Assembly: GCF_003464085.1 (NCBI RefSeq)
Contig: NZ_QSDR01000019.1
Span: 1-64,000 of the forward strand
DNA: 64,000 bases
Reading direction: 5' to 3'
Source: Clostridium sp. AM58-1XD
GTDB taxonomy: Bacteria > Bacillota > Clostridia > Lachnospirales > Lachnospiraceae
The notes under the pieces were generated by a model. It was not told the origin of the DNA. It did no database searches and worked only from the letters and a program-made list of their open reading frames with translations. A program made the position numbers and the translations under genes. Of the stretch, positions 36,407-45,153 are shown one piece after another (the first letter of the stretch is position 1; the number at the start of each line of letters is the position of its first letter).

Positions 36407-36438
36407 AAAAAGAAATGACAACAAAATTAAAAAAAGTA

Positions 36439-36469
36439 TTGACCTGAAGTTAGGTTTAGGTACTATAGT
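36439..36469 (+). promoter_or_regulatory. MerR-type promoter of the iron alcohol dehydrogenase
   Basis: TTGACC (36439-36444) and TATAGT (36464-36469) are separated by 19 bases, longer than the usual 17. Within the spacer lies an imperfect inverted repeat ACCTGAA...TTTAGGT. Long spacers with a centred dyad are the hallmark of MerR-family activated promoters. No merR gene was found in the window. Confidence 0.55.
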
Positions 36470-36507
36470 CATAACAGAATCGATTCAAATACAGGAGGAA
36501 ATAAGAT

Positions 36508-37680
36508 ATGTTAGGAAACTTTGTATATTCCAACCCGACGAAATTATATTTTGGAGTGGACTCATTAAATGGTCTCAATGAAGAACTGCAGAAGTATGGA
36601 AAAAATGTACAGCTTGTGTACGGCGGCGGTTCCATCAAGAAAAACGGGATCTATGATCAGGTGACTGCTATTTTAAAAGCAAACGGGAAGGAGATCATTG
36701 AAGACGGCGGTGTTATGCCGAATCCAACCGTGGAAAAGCTTTATGATGGCTGCAGAATTGCAAGAGAGGGAAATGTGGATCTCATTCTGTCTGTGGGCGG
36801 CGGTTCATGCTGTGATTACGCAAAAGCGGTTTCGATTTCGGCCTACTGCAAAGAGGACCCGTGGAAAAAGTACTATCTGAATTTTGAAGACGTGGATGAT
36901 GACACAAAAATCATTCCGGTAGGATGTGTGCTGACTATGGTAGGCACCGGTTCTGAAATGAACGGCGGAGCTGTTATTACAAACCACGAAAGTAAGCTGA
37001 AAATCGGTCATGTTTTTGGAGAACGTGTATTTCCTAAGTTCGCTGTCTTAAATCCAACGTTTACCTATTCGCTCTCAAAATATCAGATGACAGCCGGGTT
37101 TTACGACATTTTAAATCACATCTGCGAACAGTATTTTTCCGGTGAGGATGATAATACGTCGGACTACATTATGGAAGGCCTGATGAAATCCCTGATTCAC
37201 AGCTCCGTAATTGCGGTGAAAAATCCAGAGGATTACGAGGCGAGAAGCAATATCATGTGGACAGCAACATGGGCGCTGAACACTCTGGTTGCCATGGGTA
37301 AATCGACGGACTGGATGGTGCATATGCTTGGCCAGGCAGTCGGCGCCCATACGGATGCAACTCACGGAATGACTCTGTCAGCCGTAGCCCTGGCATATTA
37401 CCGTTATATTATGCCTTATGGACTGGAGAAGTTTAAACGGTTTGCGGTAAATGTCTGGAATGTGAACCCGGATGGAAAGACAGACGAAGAAACGGCCTTG
37501 GCAGGTTTAAGTGCGATGGAAGACTGGATGAAGGAAATCGGAGTCGTTATGAATATCAGTGAGCTTGGTGTGACCGAAGATATGCTGGACGGCCTGGTAC
37601 AGAGTACCCTTGTGATGGAGGGCGGCTATAAAGTGCTGACAAAGGATGAAATCCGGCATATCTTTCAGGAGAGCATGTAA
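36508..37680 (+). CDS. Iron-containing alcohol dehydrogenase (butanol dehydrogenase/YqhD type)
   Basis: 390 residues, full length. NAD(P) site GGGSIKKNGIY and SVGGGSCCDYAKAVS; metal ligands in MTAGFYDILNHICEQYF (Asp and His near residues 199-203) and HMLGQAVGAHTDATHGMTLS (two further His). It reduces aldehydes to alcohols or the reverse in the cytoplasm, probably for aldehyde detoxification given the redox genes downstream. AGGAGG precedes the ATG, and a MerR-type promoter lies about 40 bases further upstream. Confidence 0.93.
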   Translation: MLGNFVYSNPTKLYFGVDSLNGLNEELQKYGKNVQLVYGGGSIKKNGIYDQVTAILKANGKEIIEDGGVMPNPTVEKLYDGCRIAREGNVDLILSVGGGSCCDYAKAVSISAYCKEDPWKKYYLNFEDVDDDTKIIPVGCVLTMVGTGSEMNGGAVITNHESKLKIGHVFGERVFPKFAVLNPTFTYSLSKYQMTAGFYDILNHICEQYFSGEDDNTSDYIMEGLMKSLIHSSVIAVKNPEDYEARSNIMWTATWALNTLVAMGKSTDWMVHMLGQAVGAHTDATHGMTLSAVALAYYRYIMPYGLEKFKRFAVNVWNVNPDGKTDEETALAGLSAMEDWMKEIGVVMNISELGVTEDMLDGLVQSTLVMEGGYKVLTKDEIRHIFQESM

Positions 37681-37716
37681 ATACAGCATGTAAGTACAGT
37701 ATGTGAAGAAAGCATT

Positions 37717-37802
37717 CGAAACAGCGTGAAAACAGTGTGGAAATGACACGTTGTTTCGGAAAAGGGCGCTGAAGACAATGCCTGAATTGAGTCCGGCAGC
37801 GC
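37717..37802. terminator. Two adjacent hairpins between convergent genes
   Basis: CGAAACAGCGTG (37717-37728) pairs with CACGTTGTTTCG (37747-37758, one G-U), and GCGCTG (37766-37771) with CAGCGC (37797-37802). They lie between the convergent alcohol dehydrogenase and LysR genes and could terminate either transcript, though T-runs are weak. Confidence 0.45.
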
Positions 37803-37836
37803 ACTTTTCCATATCGAAGAAATCAGACATGAATGA

Positions 37837-38721
37837 TCAGCTGTGCTGGAACGCCTCCTGCACCCGTTTGAGAAAACGGTCGGCAGCTCCAGAAAAGACC
37901 TGATATTTTTTCCAAACAATATCCAGCCTGGCCTCCATCTTAGGCTTCAGCGGGCGGAAACAAAGACGGCTGTTTTCTGATGTATTGACCAGTTTATCAA
38001 GACACAGAGCACAGCCCATGCCTTCTTCCACCATAAGAGAGGCGTTGTAAACCAGGTTATAGGTAGCTGTGATGTTCAGTTTGTCAAAATCTTTTTTCAG
38101 CCAGCCGGAAAATTCATTGCTGATCGCAGTCTGCCGGGAGGTGATGATGGGAAGATCCCATATATCTTCCGGCCGTATGAAATCATGAGCAGCCAAGGGA
38201 CAGCTTTTGGGCATTAAAAGACCCCATGTATCCGTAGCAGGCATACGGATATAATCATATTTTTTCATATCTGCAGGCTCGATCAGGATTCCGAAGTCCA
38301 GAAGGCCTTTATCCAGCCGTTCCGTCACATCGTCTGCATTTCCGCTGAACAGGTGATATCGGATATTAGGGCAGGATTTTTGCAAATCTGTCGCAATTCT
38401 GGCAATCTGTCGCATGGCATCGGTTTCCCCGCCTCCGATGTATATATCTCCGCTCACGATTTCATCCGGCGCCGTCAGTTCCGCCTCCGTCTTATCAACC
38501 AGATCAATGATTTCCGCTGCCCGTTTTCGCAGAAGCATCCCTTCTTCAGTCAGAGTAATTCTACGGTTTCCGCGTATTAACAGCTTTTTTCCGATCTCTT
38601 CTTCCAAATCCATGAGCTGCCGTGACAGGGTAGGCTGTGTCATATGGAGGGATTCGGCCGCTCCTGATATGCTTTCTTCCCGGGTAACGGCCAGAAAGTA
38701 TCTTAAAACACGAATATCCAA
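37837..38721 (-). CDS. LysR-family transcriptional regulator
   Basis: 294 residues. N-terminal winged HTH (DIRVLRYFLAVTREESISGA, LHMTQPTLSRQLMDLEEEIG) and a LysR substrate-binding domain (VSGDIYIGGGETDAMRQIAR onwards, to about residue 290). It is divergent from the small-gene/DUF3737/MalY operon starting near 38889 and probably controls that operon or the nearby dehydrogenase. The inducer is unknown. Confidence 0.9.
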   Translation of the reverse strand: MDIRVLRYFLAVTREESISGAAESLHMTQPTLSRQLMDLEEEIGKKLLIRGNRRITLTEEGMLLRKRAAEIIDLVDKTEAELTAPDEIVSGDIYIGGGETDAMRQIARIATDLQKSCPNIRYHLFSGNADDVTERLDKGLLDFGILIEPADMKKYDYIRMPATDTWGLLMPKSCPLAAHDFIRPEDIWDLPIITSRQTAISNEFSGWLKKDFDKLNITATYNLVYNASLMVEEGMGCALCLDKLVNTSENSRLCFRPLKPKMEARLDIVWKKYQVFSGAADRFLKRVQEAFQHS

Positions 38722-38888
38722 TGTGATTTCCCCTTTCTCAATAATGTTTTCAGTGAGCTATATGTTACTGATATTATAGTGAAAAAAATATATGCCTGTC
38801 AAGTATAGGAAATCATGTAATATAAGTATTTGATATGAAATCCCATCTGGATTACAATTAAGACATAAATTGAGAAGAGGTGGAATTC
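38722..38888. promoter_or_regulatory. Divergent promoter region between LysR gene and small-gene operon
   Basis: An AT-rich spacer of 167 bases between two divergent genes. It contains AT-rich half-sites (for example AAATATATGCCTGTC and GATATGAAATCC) where a LysR protein would be expected to bind. No single operator stands out. AGAGGTGG lies upstream of the ATG at 38889. Confidence 0.3.
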
Positions 38889-39008
38889 ATGAATAGACGC
38901 AGAGCATTAATGATTTTGACGTCAGGTGGCGGCAGGACGCTGAACACAGAAGGGTGCAGCAGAGGCGGGCGACGTACTTCTGATTGTCAAATAAGTCAAG
39001 TGAGGTGA
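38889..39008 (+). pseudogene. Short Arg-rich ORF, likely gene remnant
   Basis: A 39-codon frame after AGAGGTGG: MNRRRALMILTSGGGRTLNT, then a Gly/Arg-rich tail. The neighbouring frame gives AAEAGDVLLIVK and a stop near 38998, so the sequence looks like two ends of a gene joined by an internal deletion. The start resembles those of Tat-signal proteins. Real expression is doubtful. Confidence 0.25.
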
Positions 39009-39012
39009 TATC

Positions 39013-39252
39013 ATGGCAGAATATATGGAAGATTCTGCTGCGGTCATCCGAAATCTTGAGGATGCCGGATGCGGCAAAAGGATTGTGGAACAGTTTATGA
39101 AATTGGGGAAGACAGGAGAGAGGCAGGGCCAGCTGAGCCTGCTGGAGAAACACAGAAGAAATCTGCTGGAAAAGGTTCATAAAAGTGAAAAACAGATCGA
39201 CTGTCTGGATTTTCTTGTTTTCCAGATGACAAGAGGAATAAATAAGAAATAA
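39013..39252 (+). CDS. Small coiled-coil protein of unknown function
   Basis: 79 residues with a GAGGTGATATC ribosome-binding region upstream. Helical and charged (GCGKRIVEQFMKLGKTGERQ; LLEKHRRNLLEKVHKSEKQI), no signal peptide or membrane helix. The pattern of one Cys in AGCGKR, the QGQLSLLEKHR segment and CLDFLVFQM recurs in small proteins next to oxidoreductase genes of Clostridia, but I cannot name the family securely. It precedes the DUF3737 gene by 60 bases. Confidence 0.6.
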   Translation: MAEYMEDSAAVIRNLEDAGCGKRIVEQFMKLGKTGERQGQLSLLEKHRRNLLEKVHKSEKQIDCLDFLVFQMTRGINKK

Positions 39253-39312
39253 ACTGCCGGGAAGCGGCAGAAACAACATTCAATTACTAATATTTAGGAG
39301 GACAAAGACAGA

Positions 39313-40167
39313 ATGAAAAATATCAATCAGAAATATTTAACAGGAGAACGGGCGTTGTTTCAGGGTGAGGACTTGAAAATCTGCGATACGACCTTTGCAG
39401 ATGGAGAATCCCCTTTAAAAGAAAGCAGAAATATTGAACTTTACGGCAGCATGTTTAAATGGAAATATCCATTGTGGTACAGCAGGAATATTAAACTGGA
39501 GGACTGCGTGGTGTTCGATATGGGGCGTGCCGGAATCTGGTATACGGAGAATATTTCCATGAAAAACTGTATGATCGAAGCTCCGAAAAACTTCCGTCGT
39601 ACCAACGGAATCCAGCTGGACCGGGTAACGATGACGAATGCGGCAGAGACTCTGTGGAGCTGTGACAGAATCAGGATGAACCAGGTAACCGCCAAAGGCG
39701 ATTACTTTGCCATGAACAGCAGCAACATCTACATCGACGGCTTCGAACTGGTAGGGAATTACTCCTTTGACGGAGTAAAAAATGTGGAAATCCACCATGC
39801 GAGAATGCTGTCCAAAGATGCTTTCTGGAACAGTGAAAATGTAACGGTTTACGATTCTTTTATCTCCGGTGAGTATCTGGGCTGGAATGCCAGGAATCTT
39901 ACGCTTATTAACTGTACGATTGAAAGCAATCAGGGGATGTGCTACATCGACAATCTGGTGATGAAAAACTGCCGCCTTTTAAATACGACCCTGGCTTTTG
40001 AATATTCTACGGTAGACGCAGAGGTGAATAATACGATTGACAGCGTCCTTAATCCAGCTGGAGGAAGAATCCAGGCAGAAAAGATCGAAGAACTGATTAT
40101 GGAGGCTTCCAAGGTGGATGTGTCAAAGACAGTCATTCAGACAGCTGAACTGAAGGAGGCAGTATAG
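39313..40167 (+). CDS. DUF3737 family protein (right-handed beta-helix)
   Basis: 284 residues. Repeated short strands with Asn/Cys ladder positions (ESRNIELYGSMFKWKYPLWY, SRNIKLEDCVVFDMGRAGIW, NISMKNCMIEAPKNFRRTNG, YFAMNSSNIYIDGFELVGNY) form the pattern of a pectate-lyase-like parallel beta-helix and match DUF3737 by eye. No signal peptide. Its function is unknown. AGGAGG lies upstream, and the gene is followed 1 base later by the aminotransferase. Confidence 0.8.
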   Translation: MKNINQKYLTGERALFQGEDLKICDTTFADGESPLKESRNIELYGSMFKWKYPLWYSRNIKLEDCVVFDMGRAGIWYTENISMKNCMIEAPKNFRRTNGIQLDRVTMTNAAETLWSCDRIRMNQVTAKGDYFAMNSSNIYIDGFELVGNYSFDGVKNVEIHHARMLSKDAFWNSENVTVYDSFISGEYLGWNARNLTLINCTIESNQGMCYIDNLVMKNCRLLNTTLAFEYSTVDAEVNNTIDSVLNPAGGRIQAEKIEELIMEASKVDVSKTVIQTAELKEAV

Positions 40168-40168
40168 G

Positions 40169-41389
40169 ATGCGTATCAATCAGGAGGGCGGCCCTTGCGC
40201 GGAGCGTTCCAGCTATCACTTTGAGGAACTGAAGGAACGGCGCGGAACAGGTTCCATGAAATGGGATGTTCCGGAAGGCGAACTGCCCATGTGGGTGGCG
40301 GATATGGATTTTGAAGCCGCCCCGGAAATAAAAGAAGCGATCAGGAAGCGGGCGGAACATGGAATTTTTGGATATACGGTGGTTCCGGATACATGGAGAG
40401 AGGCGGTCGCCGGCTGGTGGAAACGCCGCCATGGCTATGAGATGGAGAACGGCTGGCTGATTTTTGCTACAGGTGTGGTTCCTGCGATCTCCAGCGCTGT
40501 CAGAAAGTTTACAACGGCTGGAGAGAATGTACTGGTACAGACGCCAGTTTACAACATTTTTTTCAATTCGATCCGGAATAACGGACGCAATGTTCTGGAA
40601 AACAGGCTGTTATATGACGGCAGGACTTACCGGATTGACTGGGAGGATTTAGAAAGAAAGCTTAGAGACCCTCAGACATCGATGATGCTCCTGTGCAATC
40701 CTCACAATCCCACCGGTATGATCTGGACCAGGGAAGAGCTGGAAAGAATCGGAAAACTCTGCGCCGCTAACCATGTGAAGGTGCTGTCAGATGAAATCCA
40801 CTGTGATTTAACCGAGCCGGGATATGACTACATGCCATTCGCAGCAGTATCGGAAGAATGTGCGCAGAACAGCATAACATGCATTGCGCCTACAAAAGCG
40901 TTTAATCTGGCAGGACTGCAGACGGCCGCAGTGATGGTGCCGAACGAAGATTTACGTCATAAGATGGATCGGGCGCTGAACACGGACGAGGCAGCGGAGC
41001 CAAATACCTTTGCCATTGACGCTGCGGTTGCGGCATTTACAAAAGGGGATGGCTGGCTGGACGCCCTCAGGGAATACCTGGCAGAAAACAGGAAAACGGT
41101 GCGATCATTTCTGGAATCTGAGATACCGAATGTGACATTCGTCCCATCTCATGCAACCTACCTTCTCTGGCTGGACTGCCGCGGCATCATGGGAAATGCG
41201 GCGGAATTAGGCAGATACCTCAGAAGTGAAACGGGACTTTACCTGTCGTCAGGCACGGTATACGGCGGAAACGGAGACGATTTCCTGCGCATGAATATAG
41301 CATGCCCGAGAGAGCGCCTTCTGGATGGCCTGAAACGGCTGAAAAATGGAATCAAATCCTATGAAGAATATCTGATGGAACAGTGCTGA
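40169..41389 (+). CDS. MalY/PatB-type PLP-dependent C-S lyase (aminotransferase class I/II)
   Basis: 406 residues. A fold type I PLP enzyme: LPMWVADMDFEAAPEIKEAI at the N-terminus is typical of MalY/PatB, followed by NPHNPTGMIWTREEL, LSDEIHCDLTEPGYDYMPF and the PLP-binding Lys 243 in APTKAFNLAGLQ. MalY/PatB enzymes cleave cystathionine or cysteine conjugates to give pyruvate and a thiol; some have aminotransferase activity. Translationally linked to the DUF3737 gene (1 base). The 3' end overlaps the convergent LysR gene by 31 bases. Confidence 0.88.
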   Translation: MRINQEGGPCAERSSYHFEELKERRGTGSMKWDVPEGELPMWVADMDFEAAPEIKEAIRKRAEHGIFGYTVVPDTWREAVAGWWKRRHGYEMENGWLIFATGVVPAISSAVRKFTTAGENVLVQTPVYNIFFNSIRNNGRNVLENRLLYDGRTYRIDWEDLERKLRDPQTSMMLLCNPHNPTGMIWTREELERIGKLCAANHVKVLSDEIHCDLTEPGYDYMPFAAVSEECAQNSITCIAPTKAFNLAGLQTAAVMVPNEDLRHKMDRALNTDEAAEPNTFAIDAAVAAFTKGDGWLDALREYLAENRKTVRSFLESEIPNVTFVPSHATYLLWLDCRGIMGNAAELGRYLRSETGLYLSSGTVYGGNGDDFLRMNIACPRERLLDGLKRLKNGIKSYEEYLMEQC

Positions 41390-42270
41390 AGCCTCTGCAC
41401 CGTTTCCACAAAGCGAAGCACATCTTCCGAAGCCTTAAGGCTGTACAGCAGGCCATAAGGGATACTGTAATCCCAGTTTACGGGAATCGATACGAGGCCG
41501 GGATGAACTTCCTGCCAGCATTCAATCGTGAGCAGGACGTTGCCTGTTTCTGCACAGCGGTTGAATACGGACAGATCATAGAACGGGGGCGTGTCTTCAA
41601 TGGTAATCTGAGGATGATTCATGTTCAGGTCGTTGCGCAGGAAATCATTGACGCCGGAATCCCCCTGTTCTACCATCATCAATGTTTCTCCATGCAAATC
41701 TTCAATATTAATTCGCTCTTTGCCGGCAAGACGGTGTTCCCTGGATACAGCCACCATCTTTTTATATCGGCCGAGAGCGAGAAATTTACATCTCGAGAGC
41801 CATGCTTTCGAATCACAGACTCCAATCAAAAAATCAAATTTCTTTCCCAACTGTTCAATCTCAGTAAGAATTCCATCATGATTATCTTCAAATGTCACAA
41901 GATGCAGCTTATAGTCAGGAAAATCCCTATTCACGCGATACCACAAATCCATAAAAGGCTTTGCAGGGTTCAGAAGCGAAGTGCCTATGCAGAAGGTCGT
42001 GTCCCCTGCATGCATGGCGGCCCTGGCGCCTGCAATGGATTTTCTTGAATAGTCAATCATAAATTTAGCGTCCTGATAAATGACAGCACCTGCAGCCGTT
42101 ACACGGACGCCGGAAGGCGTACGTTCAACCAGCTTGATTTCCAGGTGGTTTTCCAGGGAATTCATCTGCTTCATAACGGCAGTAGGTGAGATGTACAGGC
42201 GTTCCGCAGCTTTTGTAAAGCTGCCACAGTCAGCAACCGCTATAAACGTATCGAGCATATGATTATACAT
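41359..42270 (-). CDS. LysR-family transcriptional regulator
   Basis: 303 residues from the ATG at 42270, which has AGGAGG just upstream; a Met at 42327 lacks such a site. HTH: MLDTFIAVADCGSFTKAAER, LYISPTAVMKQMNSLENHLE. The rest is a LysR effector domain. It is divergent from the flavodoxin-cupin-carboxymuconolactone decarboxylase genes, and the dyad at 42343 is a likely operator. Confidence 0.9.
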   Translation of the reverse strand: MYNHMLDTFIAVADCGSFTKAAERLYISPTAVMKQMNSLENHLEIKLVERTPSGVRVTAAGAVIYQDAKFMIDYSRKSIAGARAAMHAGDTTFCIGTSLLNPAKPFMDLWYRVNRDFPDYKLHLVTFEDNHDGILTEIEQLGKKFDFLIGVCDSKAWLSRCKFLALGRYKKMVAVSREHRLAGKERINIEDLHGETLMMVEQGDSGVNDFLRNDLNMNHPQITIEDTPPFYDLSVFNRCAETGNVLLTIECWQEVHPGLVSIPVNWDYSIPYGLLYSLKASEDVLRFVETVQRLQHCSIRYSS

Positions 42271-42342
42271 GAGAAATCCTCCTGACTTTATAAAATATAC
42301 CGGGAAATAATCCGGCAGACTGTCCATTCTTTACACGACATA

Positions 42343-42363
42343 GTATAAACTTTTTGTTTATAC
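42343..42363. promoter_or_regulatory. LysR-type operator dyad GTATAAAC-N5-GTTTATAC
   Basis: A perfect 8-bp inverted repeat with a 5-base T-run centre. It lies between the divergent LysR gene (start 42270) and the flavodoxin gene (42483), with the T-N11-A spacing of LysR boxes inside it. It is 120 bases from the flavodoxin start, a suitable place for activator binding. Confidence 0.6.
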
Positions 42364-42482
42364 AATAATAACATATTGGAGATTCAAAAACAAGGAAACA
42401 GAGGGTAGAATGATATTGAAAACAGTGCAAAATCCAGTATGAAGTACAGCTGTAAGATACAGGAGAAAGAGGAGGTGAAATA

Positions 42483-43028
42483 ATGGCGGAATTAATCGCA
42501 TTTTTTTCAAGAGGTGATGAGAACTATGTGAATGGTGAGATCAGAACACTTGCGACGGGAAATACGGAGGCGGCGGCAGCCGTCATTCAGAAGCTTACGG
42601 GGGCAGCACGTTTTAAAATAGAACCGAAACAGGCATATTCCAGGGACTATAACGAGTGCATCGCACAGGCGCGGGCAGATCAGAAACGGGACGCCCGTCC
42701 GGAGCTGAAAGCATATCCGGAGAGTCTTGATCAGTACGATGTGATCTATCTGGGCTTCCCCAATTATTGGGGAACGATGCCCATGGCAGTTTTTACATTT
42801 CTGGAACATTTTGATTTTACCGGAAAAACGATCAGGCCGTTCTGCACCCATGAGGGAAGCGGAATGGGCAGCAGCATAAAAGATATGAAAAAGCTGTGTC
42901 CCGGCGCTTATGTGGAAAATGGTCTGGCGATTCGCGGAGGAAGCGTAAACAGATCACAGAAAGATATTGAAAAATGGCTGTGTACAGGAGGGATAGAAAA
43001 TGAATCCGGAAGAGATGAGCGTATTTAA
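42483..43028 (+). CDS. Flavodoxin family protein
   Basis: 181 residues. FMN-binding pattern: AFFSRGDENYVNGEIRTLAT, GNTEAAAAVIQKLTGA (phosphate loop), DVIYLGFPNYWGTMPMAVFT and FCTHEGSGMGSSIKDMKKLC. This is the longer flavodoxin-like (Flavodoxin_4) type used by oxidoreductases. AGGAGGTGAAATA upstream. First gene of a flavodoxin-cupin-decarboxylase-reductase operon. Confidence 0.85.
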   Translation: MAELIAFFSRGDENYVNGEIRTLATGNTEAAAAVIQKLTGAARFKIEPKQAYSRDYNECIAQARADQKRDARPELKAYPESLDQYDVIYLGFPNYWGTMPMAVFTFLEHFDFTGKTIRPFCTHEGSGMGSSIKDMKKLCPGAYVENGLAIRGGSVNRSQKDIEKWLCTGGIENESGRDERI

Positions 43029-43410
43029 GACAGGAAACGCCAATGAGGGGTTTGCAGAGTATTTCGTAGGACAGAGTTATCTGAATATGCTGTCCACAGA
43101 GATGGTTAGTATTGGAAATGTGACATTTGAGCCTGGGTGCCGCAACAACTGGCATATTCATCACGCGGATCAGGGCGGCGGTCAGATTTTGCTGGTGACT
43201 GCCGGAAGAGGTTATTACCAGGAATGGGGAAAAGAGGCCAGGGAGCTTCGGCCGGGCGACGTAGTCCACATTCCAGCAGAGGTGAAGCATTGGCATGGGG
43301 CGTCTGCGGACTCCTGGTTCCAGCACCTGGCTGTTGAAGTGCCGGGAATCAACGGTCGGAATGAGTGGTGCGAGCCTGTTTCTGATGAAGATTACGGAAA
43401 ACTGAAGTGA
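43000..43410 (+). CDS. Cupin-domain protein
   Basis: 136 residues. Cupin motif 1 in NWHIHHADQGGGQILLVTAG with metal-binding His residues and motif 2 in RPGDVVHIPAEVKHWHGA. It starts 29 bases before the flavodoxin stop, so it is coupled to it. Cupins of this kind occur beside carboxymuconolactone decarboxylase and flavodoxin genes; the substrate is unknown. Confidence 0.88.
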   Translation: MNPEEMSVFKTGNANEGFAEYFVGQSYLNMLSTEMVSIGNVTFEPGCRNNWHIHHADQGGGQILLVTAGRGYYQEWGKEARELRPGDVVHIPAEVKHWHGASADSWFQHLAVEVPGINGRNEWCEPVSDEDYGKLK

Positions 43411-43435
43411 TTATAAACAGAAAGGAAGGAACAGG

Positions 43436-43750
43436 ATGAAAAAAGTGACTTCAGGAAGAGATCAGCTTGGAGAATTTGCTCCGGAGTTCGCAAAACTGAA
43501 CGATGACATATTGTTTGGAGAAGTGTGGGCAAGAGAAGATCAACTGTCGGCGAGAGACCGCTGTATCGTCACGGTGACTGCCCTGATGGCAGGTGGAATT
43601 TTAGACAGCTCCTTAAAGTTCCATCTCACAAACGCAAAAAACCACGGTATTATGAAAGAGGAAATTGCGGAAATATTGACCCATGCGGCCTTCTATGCCG
43701 GGTGGCCGAAAGCATGGGCTGCATTTAACATGGCAAAAGAGATATGGTAG
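43436..43750 (+). CDS. Carboxymuconolactone decarboxylase/AhpD-like protein
   Basis: 104 residues. CMD-family pattern SARDRCIVTVTALMAGGILD, LKFHLTNAKNHGIMKEEIAE, ILTHAAFYAGWPKAWAAFNM. The conserved His is present in LTHAAFYAG, but the CxxC of AhpD is absent, so peroxidase support by disulphide is not expected. AGAAAGGAAGGAACAGG upstream. Middle gene of the operon. Confidence 0.88.
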   Translation: MKKVTSGRDQLGEFAPEFAKLNDDILFGEVWAREDQLSARDRCIVTVTALMAGGILDSSLKFHLTNAKNHGIMKEEIAEILTHAAFYAGWPKAWAAFNMAKEIW

Positions 43751-43786
43751 TAACCCACACGTATCTGTAGAAAGGACAGCTTCTAT

Positions 43787-44749
43787 ATGGAATATATAAA
43801 ATTAGGAAATTCAGATATTAAAGTGTCACGTTTGTGCGCAGGATGTATGAGCTTTGGAGATCCTGCCAGCAAAATGCATGCATGGACGCTGAATCCTCAG
43901 GAGAGTGAGGAGATAATAAAACATGCACTCGATCTGGGCATTAATTTTTTCGATACGGCTAACTGCTACTCGGCGGGAACAAGTGAAGAGTATCTCGGAC
44001 GGGCAGTTAAAAACAACGTCGCAAGAGATCAGGTAGTTCTCGCTACGAAAGTCTATTTTAATGAGGGGAAACTGTCAAAGGAAGCAATACCGAGAGAAGT
44101 AGAGGGATCGTTGAAACGTCTTGGTACAGATTATATCGATCTTTTAATTATTCATCGTTTTGATTATGACACGCCGATTGAAGAGACAATGGAGGCTTTA
44201 CATAAGGTGGTTCAGTCGGGGAAGGTCCGAGCGATCGGCGCTTCAGCCATGTATGGATACCAGTTTATGAACATGCAACATGTGGCAGAAATCAATGGAT
44301 GGACAAAGTTTATTTCTATGCAGAATCATTACAATCTGCTTTACCGTGAAGATGAACGAGAGCTGATTCCGATCTGCGAGGAACAGAATGTGGCTAGAAC
44401 GCCGTACAGCCCTCTAGCTGCCGGAAGACTGTCACGTCCCACATGGTCTGCCGATACGTTGAGGAGTAGAACGGATGTGACTGCGAAGGGAAAATATGAC
44501 AAGACCCAGGTCGGTGATATGGAAATTGTCAGACGTGTTGCTGAGATTGCTGAGAAAAAATCTGCAACAATGACCCAGATTGCCCTGGCATGGCAGTTTG
44601 CAAAAGGGGTTGCAGCGCCAATTGTTGGCGCAACGAAAGCAGCATATCTCGATGATGCGGCAGGCAGTTTTGATATTGGACTGGATAACAGGGAAATTGA
44701 CTATCTGGAAGAGCTATATATGCCTCATCATATCGTCGGCGCATTATAA
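43787..44749 (+). CDS. Aldo/keto reductase
   Basis: 320 residues. AKR pattern: GCMSFGDPASKMHAWTLN, INFFDTANCYSAGTSEEYLG with catalytic Asp and Tyr, VVLATKVYFNEGK with Lys, LLIIHRFDYDTPIEETME with His, and YSPLAAGRLSRPTWSADTLR. It reduces carbonyl compounds with NAD(P)H in the cytoplasm. It ends the flavodoxin-cupin-decarboxylase set and is followed by a strong terminator. Confidence 0.92.
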   Translation: MEYIKLGNSDIKVSRLCAGCMSFGDPASKMHAWTLNPQESEEIIKHALDLGINFFDTANCYSAGTSEEYLGRAVKNNVARDQVVLATKVYFNEGKLSKEAIPREVEGSLKRLGTDYIDLLIIHRFDYDTPIEETMEALHKVVQSGKVRAIGASAMYGYQFMNMQHVAEINGWTKFISMQNHYNLLYREDERELIPICEEQNVARTPYSPLAAGRLSRPTWSADTLRSRTDVTAKGKYDKTQVGDMEIVRRVAEIAEKKSATMTQIALAWQFAKGVAAPIVGATKAAYLDDAAGSFDIGLDNREIDYLEELYMPHHIVGAL

Positions 44750-44848
44750 GCTTTTACCGGAATTATACAGGGAATAGCAGTTATCAGGCGGCTGGGTTTG
44801 GGACCGGGGTCATAACTGGTGACAGAAAAAGATTGTATCTTTAATAGG

Positions 44849-44895
44849 GCGCTGCAAATAAGGAATTGGCTGATTCCTTTTTGCAGCGCTTTTTT
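44849..44895 (+). terminator. Strong rho-independent terminator after the aldo/keto reductase gene
   Basis: GCGCTGCAAA (44849-44858) pairs with TTTGCAGCGC (44880-44889); inner AAGGAAT pairs with ATTCCTT; six T residues follow. Its outer arms also resemble the hairpin family at 58597. Confidence 0.9.
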
Positions 44896-44950
44896 ACTTT
44901 CCAGGAAAGGCCTTGCCCATACGCGCCTTCCTGGAAGCAGCGGCAAATGA

Positions 44951-44979
44951 TTGCTATTTTTTCTTTGCTTTGCTATACT
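44951..44979 (+). promoter_or_regulatory. SigA-type promoter for the binding protein/kinase operon
   Basis: TTGCTA (44951-44956), 17-base spacer, TATACT (44974-44979). It would give a leader of about 165 bases before the lipoprotein start at 45154, in which no further gene or clear structure is seen. Confidence 0.45.
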
Positions 44980-45153
44980 TAAAGTAATTATTTGGTATAT
45001 GAACAAAGGAAAATACCTCTTACCAGGGATTCGTTCTGAAACTCCCTTTCATCAGGAGAGCTGGATGAAATAAAATGGATTTCAGAGAGATGTATGATTT
45101 CGGATTATATCGATGAGTCGGATTATTGGTATGATGAAAGGAAGATAAAACAT

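Noticed and set aside
41383..42048. 221-codon plus-strand frame opposite the LysR gene
   Set aside because: The minus strand encodes a full LysR protein with a strong ribosome-binding site; the plus frame is a shadow.
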